Source: Candidatus Babelota bacterium (GTDB lineage: Bacteria; JAGOBX01). From it: a stretch of 18,795 nt of DNA. Shown piece after piece: positions 1-8,824 of this stretch. Within the stretch, counting starts at the first letter, position 1. Every line of letters starts with the position of its first letter. Both the position numbers and the translations under genes were made by a program. The notes under the pieces were generated by a model. It saw nothing but the letters and a program-made list of their open reading frames with translations. It was not told the origin of the DNA and ran no database searches. The stretch spans positions 1 through 18,795 of the forward strand of contig JAGOBX010000012.1 of NCBI GenBank assembly GCA_017999075.1. Direction: 5' to 3'.

Positions 1-680
1 TAAAAAATATGCTTATAGACTTCGGCGTCAGATTTAACAAAAAAGAAAACTCTAAAGTTTATCTTCTTGAATCGCTTAATAAACTTTTGATAAAAGAATA
101 TTCTGAAAACAGGATTGTGGCAACAATAATAGACGAATCTCAATTAATTAGCATTGAAACTCTCGAAGAAATAAGACTGCTGACAAACCTTGAGACCAAC
201 AATCACAAATTAATTCAAATAATTTTATGCGGTCAGCCTGATTTTGACAGAATAATAAATTCGGACAGACTGCAGCAATTAAAACAAAGGATTAATTTTT
301 ATTGTCATCTTCTTCCGCTGTCTTTTGAAGAAATGATTAATTATATAAATCACAGGATGCACATAGCAGGCCGTCCTGAACCAGTTCCAATAACCGAAAA
401 CGCATTAAAACTTATTTATTTTTATTCAAAAGGAATACCGAGAATAGTAAACTCAATATGCGACAAATCAATGATTTCGGCATATGCTTATGATAAATCT
501 GAAGTAAATGTAAATTGCGTTGTATCAGGAATACAGATGCTTGAAGGCAATACTGACAGGAAAAAAGTATATATAGAACTTTTTAAAATAATGATATCCC
601 GATATTACAGATACGCTTTCTGGATAACAATTATTTTTTTTCTGGCATTAATATATTTATCAAAAATAATGAATGTTTGA
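1..680 (+). CDS. ExeA/GspA-like AAA ATPase, 5'-truncated by the window edge
   Basis: This is the C-terminal part of an ATPase of the ExeA/GspA/MshM family, which helps assemble secretins or pili in the inner membrane. The frame is open to base 3, so the true start and the Walker A motif lie outside the window; the ATG at 9 is probably internal. The visible part has a Walker B motif (IIDES, bases 126-140), then a sensor-like strand ending in CGQPDFD (about 225-246), as in ExeA-type ATPases (GxPEL/GQP). The lid-like segment has KGIPRIVN near 430-455. A single hydrophobic helix (about 606-670) closes the protein, as in membrane-anchored family members. The next gene begins 14 bases after the stop and carries the GspB signature, which supports an ExeA-ExeB type pair. 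Family assignment is good; the secretion or pilus system it serves is not visible. Confidence 0.8.
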   Translation, partial: KNMLIDFGVRFNKKENSKVYLLESLNKLLIKEYSENRIVATIIDESQLISIETLEEIRLLTNLETNNHKLIQIILCGQPDFDRIINSDRLQQLKQRINFYCHLLPLSFEEMINYINHRMHIAGRPEPVPITENALKLIYFYSKGIPRIVNSICDKSMISAYAYDKSEVNVNCVVSGIQMLEGNTDRKKVYIELFKIMISRYYRYAFWITIIFFLALIYLSKIMNV

Positions 681-694
681 TTCTGGAGTTCAAT

Positions 695-1612
695 ATGAGC
701 ATAATAAAGAAAGCTCTTGATAAAGCTGAAAAAGAAAAGCAATCTTCTGTAAACGAACAACATACTGCAGAACACAGCAATAAAGAAACTTCAAAAGATT
801 ATTCTGTTAAAAATTCAAATTCAATTGATAAAAAAGTAAATCCTATGTTTGAACCTCCTATTGATAAGACAAAACCTTATATTAAAAAAAAAATACGTAT
901 GCATTCAAAAAATAAAGTTGATAACATATTATTTTCTATTACTATTTTACTGATGATTTTATCTCTTCCCTTATTTATTAATATAAAAAAATTCTTCAAA
1001 ACTAAAAATGATTTCGAATATAAAGAAAATTCTAATTTAATAGTCAGCGAAAAAAAAATTCCTTTAATAAAAGACGAAATAATAAGCAATAAAAACAATA
1101 CTGATGATAAATTCCAAAAACCGCAATCATCAACAAAAAATGAAATTATTCAAAATAATAATGAAAAAAAATCTGAAAAACAAATAAAAAAAGATATTTC
1201 AAACAACCCAAAAGTTGTATTTGAAAAAAAGAATGATATTCTAAAAAAAAATCAGACTATATCTGAAAAAACCGATATAAACGAAATTTTAGAAATATAT
1301 AACGACGGCGATAAACAAACAGCACTACTTATTTTAAAATCAAAGTATAAACGTTCGTCAAATGACCTGCAGCTGATTAAATTAATTGCAGAATTATCTT
1401 ACAATAGCGAAAATTATCAGGATGCAATTTTATATTATCAAAAATTAATTGATTTGGCTAACGACACCGAATCATATTTTAAAATAGGGTTATGTTACCA
1501 GATGTTTTTAAAAAATCCCAAAAAAGCAGCCTCATACTACCAAGAATATATCAAAAAAAACGGGATGTATTCTGAAAAAGTAAAGAATATGCTTGAAAAC
1601 ATAAAATACTAA
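695..1612 (+). CDS. GspB/ExeB-like membrane protein with TPR-like C-terminus
   Basis: This 305-aa protein begins MSIIKKALDKAEKEK, which closely resembles the N-terminal motif of GspB/ExeB proteins (MSxILDALKKAExER). ExeB partners the ExeA ATPase in secretin assembly. I chose the ATG at 695 because GGAG (685-688) lies six bases before it and the motif starts exactly there; an in-frame TTG at 677 overlaps the previous gene and has no ribosome site. A basic, low-complexity cytoplasmic region is followed by one membrane helix at about residues 76-97. A long Lys/Asn/Glu-rich linker comes next, then two or three TPR-like helical pairs at about 197-305 (YQDAILYYQKLI, KAASYYQEYI). A GspB start with a TPR tail mixes features of ExeB and MshN. 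The role in envelope-spanning machinery is inferred from the motif and the upstream ATPase. Confidence 0.7.
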   Translation: MSIIKKALDKAEKEKQSSVNEQHTAEHSNKETSKDYSVKNSNSIDKKVNPMFEPPIDKTKPYIKKKIRMHSKNKVDNILFSITILLMILSLPLFINIKKFFKTKNDFEYKENSNLIVSEKKIPLIKDEIISNKNNTDDKFQKPQSSTKNEIIQNNNEKKSEKQIKKDISNNPKVVFEKKNDILKKNQTISEKTDINEILEIYNDGDKQTALLILKSKYKRSSNDLQLIKLIAELSYNSENYQDAILYYQKLIDLANDTESYFKIGLCYQMFLKNPKKAASYYQEYIKKNGMYSEKVKNMLENIKY

Positions 1613-1650
1613 TCAGGCTTCAATAATTTTCACAATTACAAAATAAGTTA

Positions 1651-1679
1651 TTGACTTTAATGATTCAAAATTATATTAT
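1651..1679 (+). promoter_or_regulatory. Candidate sigma70-type promoter for the secreted repeat protein
   Basis: TTGACT (1651-1656) and TATTAT (1674-1679) are separated by exactly 17 bases, each one or two changes from the consensus hexamer. Transcription would begin near 1686, leaving only about eight bases before the ATG at 1694 and no clear Shine-Dalgarno site, so translation would be nearly leaderless. AT-rich DNA produces such matches by chance, hence moderate confidence. Confidence 0.45.
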
Positions 1680-1693
1680 ATTTTCCAAGTATT

Positions 1694-2494
1694 ATGAGAA
1701 AAATATACAAACTATTATTCATATATATTGCATTCATTATAATAATTTCAGTCAACCTGCGCGCAGATGATCTTTCCGAAGAAATATTTTATTTTGATAC
1801 GGAAAATCCGGGAATCAAAAAAAATATAGAAAATGCGCCGATGTCAATAAAAATAAAAGTATTGATCAATCAGTTTAATCAGTATGACGACATAGAATCA
1901 CGTACCGATGCTATTTTTAACGCTGGGAAACTTGGTTCTGAATCAATTGATTTTTTTAATTACATTTATAATAAGTCTCAAAATCCTATAATAAAAATAG
2001 AAGCTTTAAAATCTATTTATAAATATAAACTCAATTTTAAAGAAATAATACTTGATGCAGTAAATAATAATGTTAATGATTCCATAATAATACTGGGAAT
2101 AGAATGTGCTGTAAATCTAAACGATACTGACAGACTGATTCTTATTGAAAACTGTTTTTCAAGAAAAAATAATGTTTTTTATATATCGCATCTTCTTCCT
2201 ATTTTATTTTTAAATCCTGAAAACAATAAAAATTTCATACGGAGAATATTGATGCACGACGATCTAGAATTAAGAATGTCCTGTTATAAATATCTTGTCA
2301 ATTCTGCTCCGAAACTGTTCGAACTTACATGTTTAGGAATGTTTGATGAAAACCCTTTTATAAATAGATTTATATTATCAAAATACAAACTGTACGGAGA
2401 CAATAACGGAAAACAATTACTGTATTACGGATTGAATTCATCCGATAAAACAGTTTCAGATTACGCTAAAACATTATTAACAACAAATTATTAA
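1694..2494 (+). CDS. Secreted helical-repeat (HEAT-like) protein, function unknown
   Basis: This 266-aa protein starts with a typical Sec signal peptide: basic MRKIYK, a long hydrophobic core (about 7-21), and a likely cleavage site after LRA at residue 24. The rest is built of repeated helical hairpins of about 30-35 residues, for example IKIEALKSIYKYKL, DSIIILGIECAVNL, DLELRMSCYKYLVN and KTVSDYAKTLL. That pattern resembles degenerate HEAT or PBS-type repeats, which usually form protein-binding scaffolds. No catalytic motif is visible. The ATG at 1694 directly precedes the signal peptide, so the start is credible despite the absent ribosome site. It sits 82 bases after the GspB-like gene and 22 bases before malQ, so it could be transcribed with either. 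The family was not recognised; the HEAT-like call rests on pattern alone. Confidence 0.6.
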   Translation: MRKIYKLLFIYIAFIIIISVNLRADDLSEEIFYFDTENPGIKKNIENAPMSIKIKVLINQFNQYDDIESRTDAIFNAGKLGSESIDFFNYIYNKSQNPIIKIEALKSIYKYKLNFKEIILDAVNNNVNDSIIILGIECAVNLNDTDRLILIENCFSRKNNVFYISHLLPILFLNPENNKNFIRRILMHDDLELRMSCYKYLVNSAPKLFELTCLGMFDENPFINRFILSKYKLYGDNNGKQLLYYGLNSSDKTVSDYAKTLLTTNY

Positions 2495-2516
2495 ATATAA
2501 AAACAAGGAAAAATTT

Positions 2517-4046
2517 ATGGAAACAAAAAAACCTAAAAATGAGAAAAAATCAGGCGTACTCCTGCACATAACTTCTTTACCCGGAAATGATTTAATTGGA
2601 ACGCTGGGAAAAAAATGTTTTAAATTCATTGATTTTTTAGAAAAAAGCGGTCAAACAATTTGGCAGATAAACCCGCTCGGGCCTACAGGTTATGGAGATT
2701 CTCCTTATCAAAGTTTTTCAGCGTTTGCAGGGAATATCTGGATAATAGATATCGAAGAATTTGTTGAAACCGGTTATCTCGAAAAGAACGATTGGGAAAA
2801 TTATGTATTGAATTCAAACAAAACCAAAGTGGATTTCGGAAGATTGACTTCAACAAAACTTCAATTATTGTTTAAAATTTACAAAAATGTTTTTTCAAAT
2901 GACAGACATTCAATACTTGACGGATTCGAAAAATTCTGCGAAGAATATAAATGGTGGCTGAACGATTTTGCAATATTCATGTCTTTAAAATCATTTTTCG
3001 GAGGGAAATGCTGGAATCAATGGCCAGAAGACATAAAATTACGTTATCAACACGCTCTGGTTCATTATGGAACCAAATTAAAAGATGATGTTTTATTCCA
3101 TAAATTTCTTCAATATATATTTTTCAGACAATGGATGAAAATAAAAAAATACGCAAACTCAAAAAATATAAACATCATAGGCGATGTTCCAATATTTGTC
3201 GCTTATGACAGTTCCGATGTTTGGTCCCAACGTCATTATTTTATGCTTGACCGAGATGGAAACCCTTCTTTTGTAGCCGGAGTTCCTCCAGATTATTTCA
3301 GCGAAACAGGACAATTATGGGGGAATCCTTTATATAATTGGGAAAGTTTTAAACACACAGAATTCGATTGGTGGCTGAAACGTATAGGTTATTCGCTTTA
3401 TATATTTGACGGAGTCAGAATAGATCATTTTCGTGGATTTGAAGCTTACTGGACAATCCCGGCTTCTGAAAAAACAGCTATAAATGGTTATTGGTCGAAA
3501 GCTCCGTGTTATCAATTATTCAATAAAATATATTCGGTTTTAAAATCACCATTTATTATAGCCGAGGATTTGGGTATTATTACTGAAGAAGTAGAAAAAT
3601 TCAGAGATACTTATAAATTACCCGGAATGAAGGTATTGCAGTTTGCATTTGAAACACCTGACAACGATTATCTTCCGCACAATTATTTAAATGGAAACTG
3701 TGTGGTATATACAGGAACCCATGATAATGAAACCACATTAGGATGGTATAAAAATCTAAATGAAAAAGCTAAAAATACGGTTAAACAATACATTCCCGGA
3801 ATATCAACAAAAACATGCTGCTGGAGAATGATTGAATATGCAATTGCATCTTCAGCAAAATATGCAATTATTCCTATGCAGGATCTATTTGAACTTGACA
3901 ATTCGGCAAGAATGAATGCTCCGTCAGTAGCATCAGGAAACTGGCAATGGAGATATGAAGACAAACAACTGACTCCGGATATAATGCAAAAATTATTAAA
4001 CTTATGTATTTTATATAATAGAACAACTCCTAAAAAAACAGATTAG
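2517..4046 (+). CDS. malQ: 4-alpha-glucanotransferase (amylomaltase), GH77
   Basis: MalQ transfers segments of alpha-1,4-glucan between acceptors in the cytoplasm, in maltodextrin or glycogen metabolism. The 509-aa length is normal for the bacterial family. Family motifs run in order: GVLLHITSLPG (from residue 13), GDSPYQSFSAFAGN, IIGDVPIFVAYDSSDVW, GVPPDYFSETGQLWGNPLY, RIDHFRGF, AEDLG and GTHDNET. By analogy with Thermus amylomaltase, D303 is the nucleophile, E350 the acid/base and D403 the third carboxylate; all three are present, so the enzyme should be active. The start has AAGGA (2505-2509) seven bases upstream. The histidine kinase gene begins one base after the stop, so the two are almost certainly co-transcribed. 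No other glycogen or maltose gene is in the window. Confidence 0.95.
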   Translation: METKKPKNEKKSGVLLHITSLPGNDLIGTLGKKCFKFIDFLEKSGQTIWQINPLGPTGYGDSPYQSFSAFAGNIWIIDIEEFVETGYLEKNDWENYVLNSNKTKVDFGRLTSTKLQLLFKIYKNVFSNDRHSILDGFEKFCEEYKWWLNDFAIFMSLKSFFGGKCWNQWPEDIKLRYQHALVHYGTKLKDDVLFHKFLQYIFFRQWMKIKKYANSKNINIIGDVPIFVAYDSSDVWSQRHYFMLDRDGNPSFVAGVPPDYFSETGQLWGNPLYNWESFKHTEFDWWLKRIGYSLYIFDGVRIDHFRGFEAYWTIPASEKTAINGYWSKAPCYQLFNKIYSVLKSPFIIAEDLGIITEEVEKFRDTYKLPGMKVLQFAFETPDNDYLPHNYLNGNCVVYTGTHDNETTLGWYKNLNEKAKNTVKQYIPGISTKTCCWRMIEYAIASSAKYAIIPMQDLFELDNSARMNAPSVASGNWQWRYEDKQLTPDIMQKLLNLCILYNRTTPKKTD

Positions 4047-4047
4047 T

Positions 4048-7000
4048 ATGGCAGCAGTTTTTTACAATAACAAAACTTTTTTTTCAACACTTGACAATCT
4101 GCCTGATATGATTTGGCTGGCAGATAAGAATAACAAATTTTACTTTTTCAATAAAGCATTCCTTGATTTTACGGGGAATACGCTCGAAAATCAAATAAAA
4201 AACGGATTAAATTCAAATATTCATCACGAAGACAAAGAATATTTTGCTGAAAACTTAATTTTAAATTTCAACCAAAAAAAACAGTTTAAAATAAATTTCA
4301 GGTTTCTAAAAAATAACGGGGAATTCAGATTCATAGAAAATAATGTCAGCCCGATGTGTAATGAAAAAAATGAAATCGAATATTTTTTAGGAATAATTTC
4401 TGACATCACAAAAAAAAATGAAATTTTCCCAGTTTGTGAAAATCACGATAAATTTTTGCAGGGTATAATAGATTCTCTAACTTCAAACATAGCGGTTATT
4501 GATAAAACAGGAACAATCATTACAACAAACAAATCTTGGAATACTTTTTTCAAATCAGACAAAGATCCAGCTGATTCCCAAATATGGATAGGAATTAATT
4601 ATCTTGAAGTTTTAAAAAAAGCCGCGGATAATAATGTTGAATATTCAAATGAAGCGTATCTCGGATTAAAACAGGTTCTGGAAGGTTCCCTCCCGCATTT
4701 CACAATGGAATACAAATTCACTCCTAAAAAAAAAGAACGATGGTATATTTTAAATGCAACTCCGTTAAAATGCGAAACCGGCGGAGTGGTAATAGGGCAT
4801 ATTGACATAACAGAAAGAAAAACAAATGAACATAACATAAAATCTCAGAATGACTTTCTCAGAAGCATTCTTGACTCATTCACAAATCCATTTTATGTGG
4901 TTGATGCAAAAACTTATACAATAACAATGATGAATTCTGCGGCTCAAAAAAAACTGCATAAAAAATACTCTGATAAAACAAATTTAAAATGCTATAATGT
5001 TTCTCATAAAAGCGATAAACCTTGTGAAATGTCAGAATTACTCTGCCCGGTACGCGAGATTAATAAAACTAAAAAACCTGTTTTGGTGGAGCATTCGCAT
5101 TTTGATCATTCAGACCATATAAGACATACTGAAATACGCGCATATCCTATATTTGATGAACAAGGCGAAGTGTCACAGGTTATAGAATATATTATTGATA
5201 TAACAGACAGAAAAAATGAAGATATATTAAAACTCAAACTATTCACAGCAATACAGCAGACTCCAAGCGTAATAGTCATAACCGATTTGAAAGGAAATAT
5301 AGAATTTGTCAATAAAGCTTTTGAAAAAAATACCGGGTATTCCGCTGAAGAAGTAAAGGGAAAAAGTACGCGTGTTTTAAAAACAGATTTTCATCCTGCT
5401 GAAGTCTATGTCGAATTATGGGGTACAATTTCTTCCGGAAAAATATGGCATGGCGAATTATTCAATAAACGCAAAGACGGAAGCACTTACTGGGAATATG
5501 CAGCTATATCTCCGATAATAAATGAAAAAGGAGAAATTATAAGTTATATAGCGGTTAAAGACGATATTACTGAACGTAAAAAAATCGAACAAGAACTCAA
5601 AGAAGCAAAAAAATCCGCAGAAATAGCAAATCAGTCAAAAAGCATATTTCTTGCAAACATGAGTCACGAAATAAGGACTCCGCTTAATGCTATACTCGGA
5701 TTTACTGATATCCTGCTTGCCGAAGAAAGTAACAAACAAAAAAAACAGCATCTTCAAATAATCAGCGATTCAGGGAAAAACCTTCTCGCATTAATAAATG
5801 ATATTCTTGATTTTTCAAAAATAGAAGCAGGAAAAATCATAATTGAAAAAACAAATTTTTCTATATTCAAATTATTTTCTCATATACACGGAATGTTCAT
5901 TTTCAAAGCAAAAGAAAAAAATATTATTTTTGAAACAGAAATTCCTTCAGATTTTCCGGATCTGATTTACGGCGACGAATACAGATTTAACCAAATAATA
6001 TTAAACCTTACAAGTAATGCTTTCAAATTCACTGAAAAAGGGAAAATCTTAATCAAAGCAGATTATGATAAAACAAATTCTATCATTTCAATATCCGTAT
6101 CAGATACTGGAATAGGAATACCGGAAAAAAAAATCAGTAAATTATTCAATCCATTCGAACAGCTCGACAGTTCAACTACAAGAAAATACGGAGGTACAGG
6201 TTTAGGATTGGCTATAACAAAAAAACTTACTGAACTTATGGATGGAAAAATTTTTATTGAAAGCAAGGAAAATGCCGGCAGTTTATTCAAAGTTGAAATT
6301 CCATGTCCAACAAAAGATTCATCAGTAAGTTTAACAGAAAAATCAAATATAAAATCTGCTGATTATGATAAAGAATTTATAAAACCTATAAAAATCAGCG
6401 GAGATAACATGGTTAAATCCTGGTTGTCAAAAATGGAAGGCAATACAAAATTAGAAAAACTTGTTATTATGGGAATACGCAGCCTTCCTGAAAAAATCGA
6501 GAGACTTAACAATTCTATCAATTCTAAAAATAATCAGGACATAAAATTCATTTCCCATGATATTAAAGGGTTCTCCGGCAATCTCGGAATGACAGAAATT
6601 TATGAATTATCAAGACAAATAGATAATGAAATAAGAAAAGAAAACTGCAATTATAATTTCATAAAATCAAAATTCGACGAACTTAACGAGGTTGTAAAAA
6701 ATATTCCGCCTGATTATTTCAATGCAGCTGACGGCAGTCAAAACCAGATTCAAAAAGAAAAAAAATACGAAAAATTCCAGATTCTTTTAGCTGAAGACAA
6801 TCCTGCAAACCAGATATTGCTTCAGACTTTTCTTGAAAAACTCGGTTTATTCTGCGATATAGCAGACAACGGGAAAATAGCCGTAGAAATGCTTTCAAAA
6901 AAAAAATACAATCTCCTTCTACTCGACATTCAGATGCCTGTTATGGATGGAGAAGCTGCGCTTAAAATAATACGTAGTGACAGCAGATATAAAAATCTGC

Positions 7001-7137
7001 ATATTATAGCTTTAACAGCAAACGCAATGAAAGGGGATTCTGAAAAATTTTTAAAAGCGGGATGCAACGATTATATTCCAAAACCAATTGACAGAAATTT
7101 GTTTAACAAAAAAATTACAAAATTAATACAAAAATAA
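4048..7137 (+). CDS. Soluble multi-PAS hybrid histidine kinase (PAS x4, HisKA, HATPase, Hpt, REC)
   Basis: This 1029-aa phosphorelay kinase has no transmembrane segment and should sense an intracellular signal. Four PAS domains occupy about residues 8-120, 133-255, 265-387 and 393-511, most ending in a DITxRK-type motif. The dimerisation domain carries H540 in NMSHEIRTPLNA. The ATPase domain has the N-box (N657), DTGIGIP (D686) and GGTGLGL. A histidine phosphotransfer domain follows, with H837 in SHDIKGFSGNLG, and a C-terminal receiver has E916/D917, phospho-acceptor D960, T990 and K1012. All phosphorylation residues are intact. The Hpt lies before the receiver, the reverse of ArcB/BarA. The third PAS contains a Cys/His cluster (C315, H320, C326, C333). 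The gene starts one base after malQ and stops four bases before the next gene. No output domain or cognate regulator gene is nearby, so its target is unknown. Confidence 0.93.
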   Translation: MAAVFYNNKTFFSTLDNLPDMIWLADKNNKFYFFNKAFLDFTGNTLENQIKNGLNSNIHHEDKEYFAENLILNFNQKKQFKINFRFLKNNGEFRFIENNVSPMCNEKNEIEYFLGIISDITKKNEIFPVCENHDKFLQGIIDSLTSNIAVIDKTGTIITTNKSWNTFFKSDKDPADSQIWIGINYLEVLKKAADNNVEYSNEAYLGLKQVLEGSLPHFTMEYKFTPKKKERWYILNATPLKCETGGVVIGHIDITERKTNEHNIKSQNDFLRSILDSFTNPFYVVDAKTYTITMMNSAAQKKLHKKYSDKTNLKCYNVSHKSDKPCEMSELLCPVREINKTKKPVLVEHSHFDHSDHIRHTEIRAYPIFDEQGEVSQVIEYIIDITDRKNEDILKLKLFTAIQQTPSVIVITDLKGNIEFVNKAFEKNTGYSAEEVKGKSTRVLKTDFHPAEVYVELWGTISSGKIWHGELFNKRKDGSTYWEYAAISPIINEKGEIISYIAVKDDITERKKIEQELKEAKKSAEIANQSKSIFLANMSHEIRTPLNAILGFTDILLAEESNKQKKQHLQIISDSGKNLLALINDILDFSKIEAGKIIIEKTNFSIFKLFSHIHGMFIFKAKEKNIIFETEIPSDFPDLIYGDEYRFNQIILNLTSNAFKFTEKGKILIKADYDKTNSIISISVSDTGIGIPEKKISKLFNPFEQLDSSTTRKYGGTGLGLAITKKLTELMDGKIFIESKENAGSLFKVEIPCPTKDSSVSLTEKSNIKSADYDKEFIKPIKISGDNMVKSWLSKMEGNTKLEKLVIMGIRSLPEKIERLNNSINSKNNQDIKFISHDIKGFSGNLGMTEIYELSRQIDNEIRKENCNYNFIKSKFDELNEVVKNIPPDYFNAADGSQNQIQKEKKYEKFQILLAEDNPANQILLQTFLEKLGLFCDIADNGKIAVEMLSKKKYNLLLLDIQMPVMDGEAALKIIRSDSRYKNLHIIALTANAMKGDSEKFLKAGCNDYIPKPIDRNLFNKKITKLIQK

Positions 7138-7141
7138 AATT

Positions 7142-8818
7142 ATGGATTTCAAAAAAATAATAGAACATTGGAATTATAAATGTCCGAATTGCGGTGCAGA
7201 TTTATCAGTCACAGACAAAGAATGCTATCACTGCAACCTTGATTTCACCAAACACATAACATTAGAAACACAAAAACAATTCAAAAAATTATTGGAAATG
7301 CTCCCTATTCCCGTAGTTTACTGGAAAATCTGGGAAACATTTTATGTCATGCTCATTTATCTTGTAGCAAACCTTTTGACCAACAGCATACAAATTAAAT
7401 ATGCTGATCTTGAAAGTGAGAAATATTTTTTGCTGACTATTTTACTAACTCTCGGAAACAGCATCATTTTATTTTCAGCAACATGGTTTATTGCAATAAA
7501 AAAATATAAACAAAAACCTGCAGTTATAGGAATTTCTTTAAAAGAAAACACAATCATATCCTCCTTAAACGGATTCAAATTCGCAATAATTTTCATATTT
7601 TTCAATACTCTTACTTTAAAATATATTTTTGCTACAGCAACAATTTATCCAAATAATTATTCCATTCTTCCTCTTCTGCTATATTCCAATTCATCAAAGA
7701 CATTAGTATTGTCAATTTTAATATTCGGCATTATAGTTCCTTTTTTTGAAGAAGTTTTTTTTAGAGGTTTTTTTTATAAGGCATTCAGGGTAAAATTCAG
7801 TTTCATTCAATCAGCAGTATTAACTTCAGTTATATTCGGAATTATGCATATAGAACCAACAATGATACCTTTCGGAATTATTTCAGGAATAGTTTTATGT
7901 TATCTTTATGAAAAATATATGACAATATGGCGCGGATATTTTTTACATTCTTCTGTAAATACATTTTTTATATTATTTTCTTTCAACAACGGAATTTTAA
8001 TAAAAAATATATCGTTTCAAAATTTAATACTGATATTTCTTTTAATTTCAATAATATTTCTGATTTTAAACTCCATAATTTCAAAATCTTTATCAATCAG
8101 CAAAATTCTAAAAAATTATTATAATAAATTAATCATTAGTTTTTCAATATTTCTTATATTTATCATCGGATTAATCAATTCACCTCAATTTATGGAAAAT
8201 AAATCATTCGTCGCTTTTAAAACATTTCTGCTGATTAACCAATCCCAGTTTCAAACAGCAGAAAAAATCATTGACACTGCAATGAAAAAATATAATGATG
8301 ATATAGAATTACTTATATTACTGCAAACAATATATTATTATGACGGAAACCATAAAAAATCTTATGATACAGGAAAAAAAATATTGTCGCAAATGTCAGA
8401 AGCCGATAAGAAATCAGATGAAAATTTATATATAGGAATAGTAACTAATATAGCTTTAAGTTCAATAGAAATCAATGAAGATTATTCAGAATATTTTGAT
8501 ATACTCAAAAAATATATCGAAAATAAAAAACAGGTTATGCCGGAAATATTTGAAGCTATAGGTTGGATTTATGTTCAGGAAAATAATCTTAAGATAGCAG
8601 AAGAATTAATTTATAAATTTCTGAAAGAACGCCAATCTTATTCAGAACTTGAATTAAGCGAAGTATATTATCATTTAGGTGTATTAAATTTAAAAAAACG
8701 GGATAAACAAACTGCTGGAAATTATTTTAAAAAATCAGCAGAATTCGGAAAAAAAAATTATTTTTCAAATAAAAGCTCAAAATTATCAAAAATACACGAA
8801 GGAAATTCTGTCATATAA
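7142..8818 (+). CDS. Zinc ribbon - CPBP (CAAX/Abi) intramembrane protease - TPR fusion
   Basis: This 558-aa membrane protein has three parts. The N-terminus is a zinc ribbon with CPNC (C14, C17) and CYHC (C28, C31). The middle holds about eight hydrophobic segments between residues 60 and 315 and the CPBP glutamic-protease signatures: EEVFFR (E203, E204, R208), FGIMH (H236) and HSSVN (H269, N273). All predicted catalytic residues are present. Another membrane helix lies at about 330-346, followed by a soluble TPR-like domain (about 355-540), probably on the outside face. CPBP proteins include CAAX-prenyl endopeptidases (Rce1), bacteriocin-immunity proteins and SpdC/MroQ-type factors; the substrate here cannot be predicted. 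It starts four bases after the kinase gene without a clear ribosome site, suggesting translational coupling. The following gene encodes a similar zinc ribbon with a helical tail. Confidence 0.85.
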   Translation: MDFKKIIEHWNYKCPNCGADLSVTDKECYHCNLDFTKHITLETQKQFKKLLEMLPIPVVYWKIWETFYVMLIYLVANLLTNSIQIKYADLESEKYFLLTILLTLGNSIILFSATWFIAIKKYKQKPAVIGISLKENTIISSLNGFKFAIIFIFFNTLTLKYIFATATIYPNNYSILPLLLYSNSSKTLVLSILIFGIIVPFFEEVFFRGFFYKAFRVKFSFIQSAVLTSVIFGIMHIEPTMIPFGIISGIVLCYLYEKYMTIWRGYFLHSSVNTFFILFSFNNGILIKNISFQNLILIFLLISIIFLILNSIISKSLSISKILKNYYNKLIISFSIFLIFIIGLINSPQFMENKSFVAFKTFLLINQSQFQTAEKIIDTAMKKYNDDIELLILLQTIYYYDGNHKKSYDTGKKILSQMSEADKKSDENLYIGIVTNIALSSIEINEDYSEYFDILKKYIENKKQVMPEIFEAIGWIYVQENNLKIAEELIYKFLKERQSYSELELSEVYYHLGVLNLKKRDKQTAGNYFKKSAEFGKKNYFSNKSSKLSKIHEGNSVI

Positions 8819-8824
8819 ATAATT

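Noticed and set aside
7927-8124. 65-codon plus-strand frame inside the CPBP protease gene
   Set aside because: It is a Phe/Asn/Lys-rich out-of-frame shadow of the membrane segments with no initiation signal.
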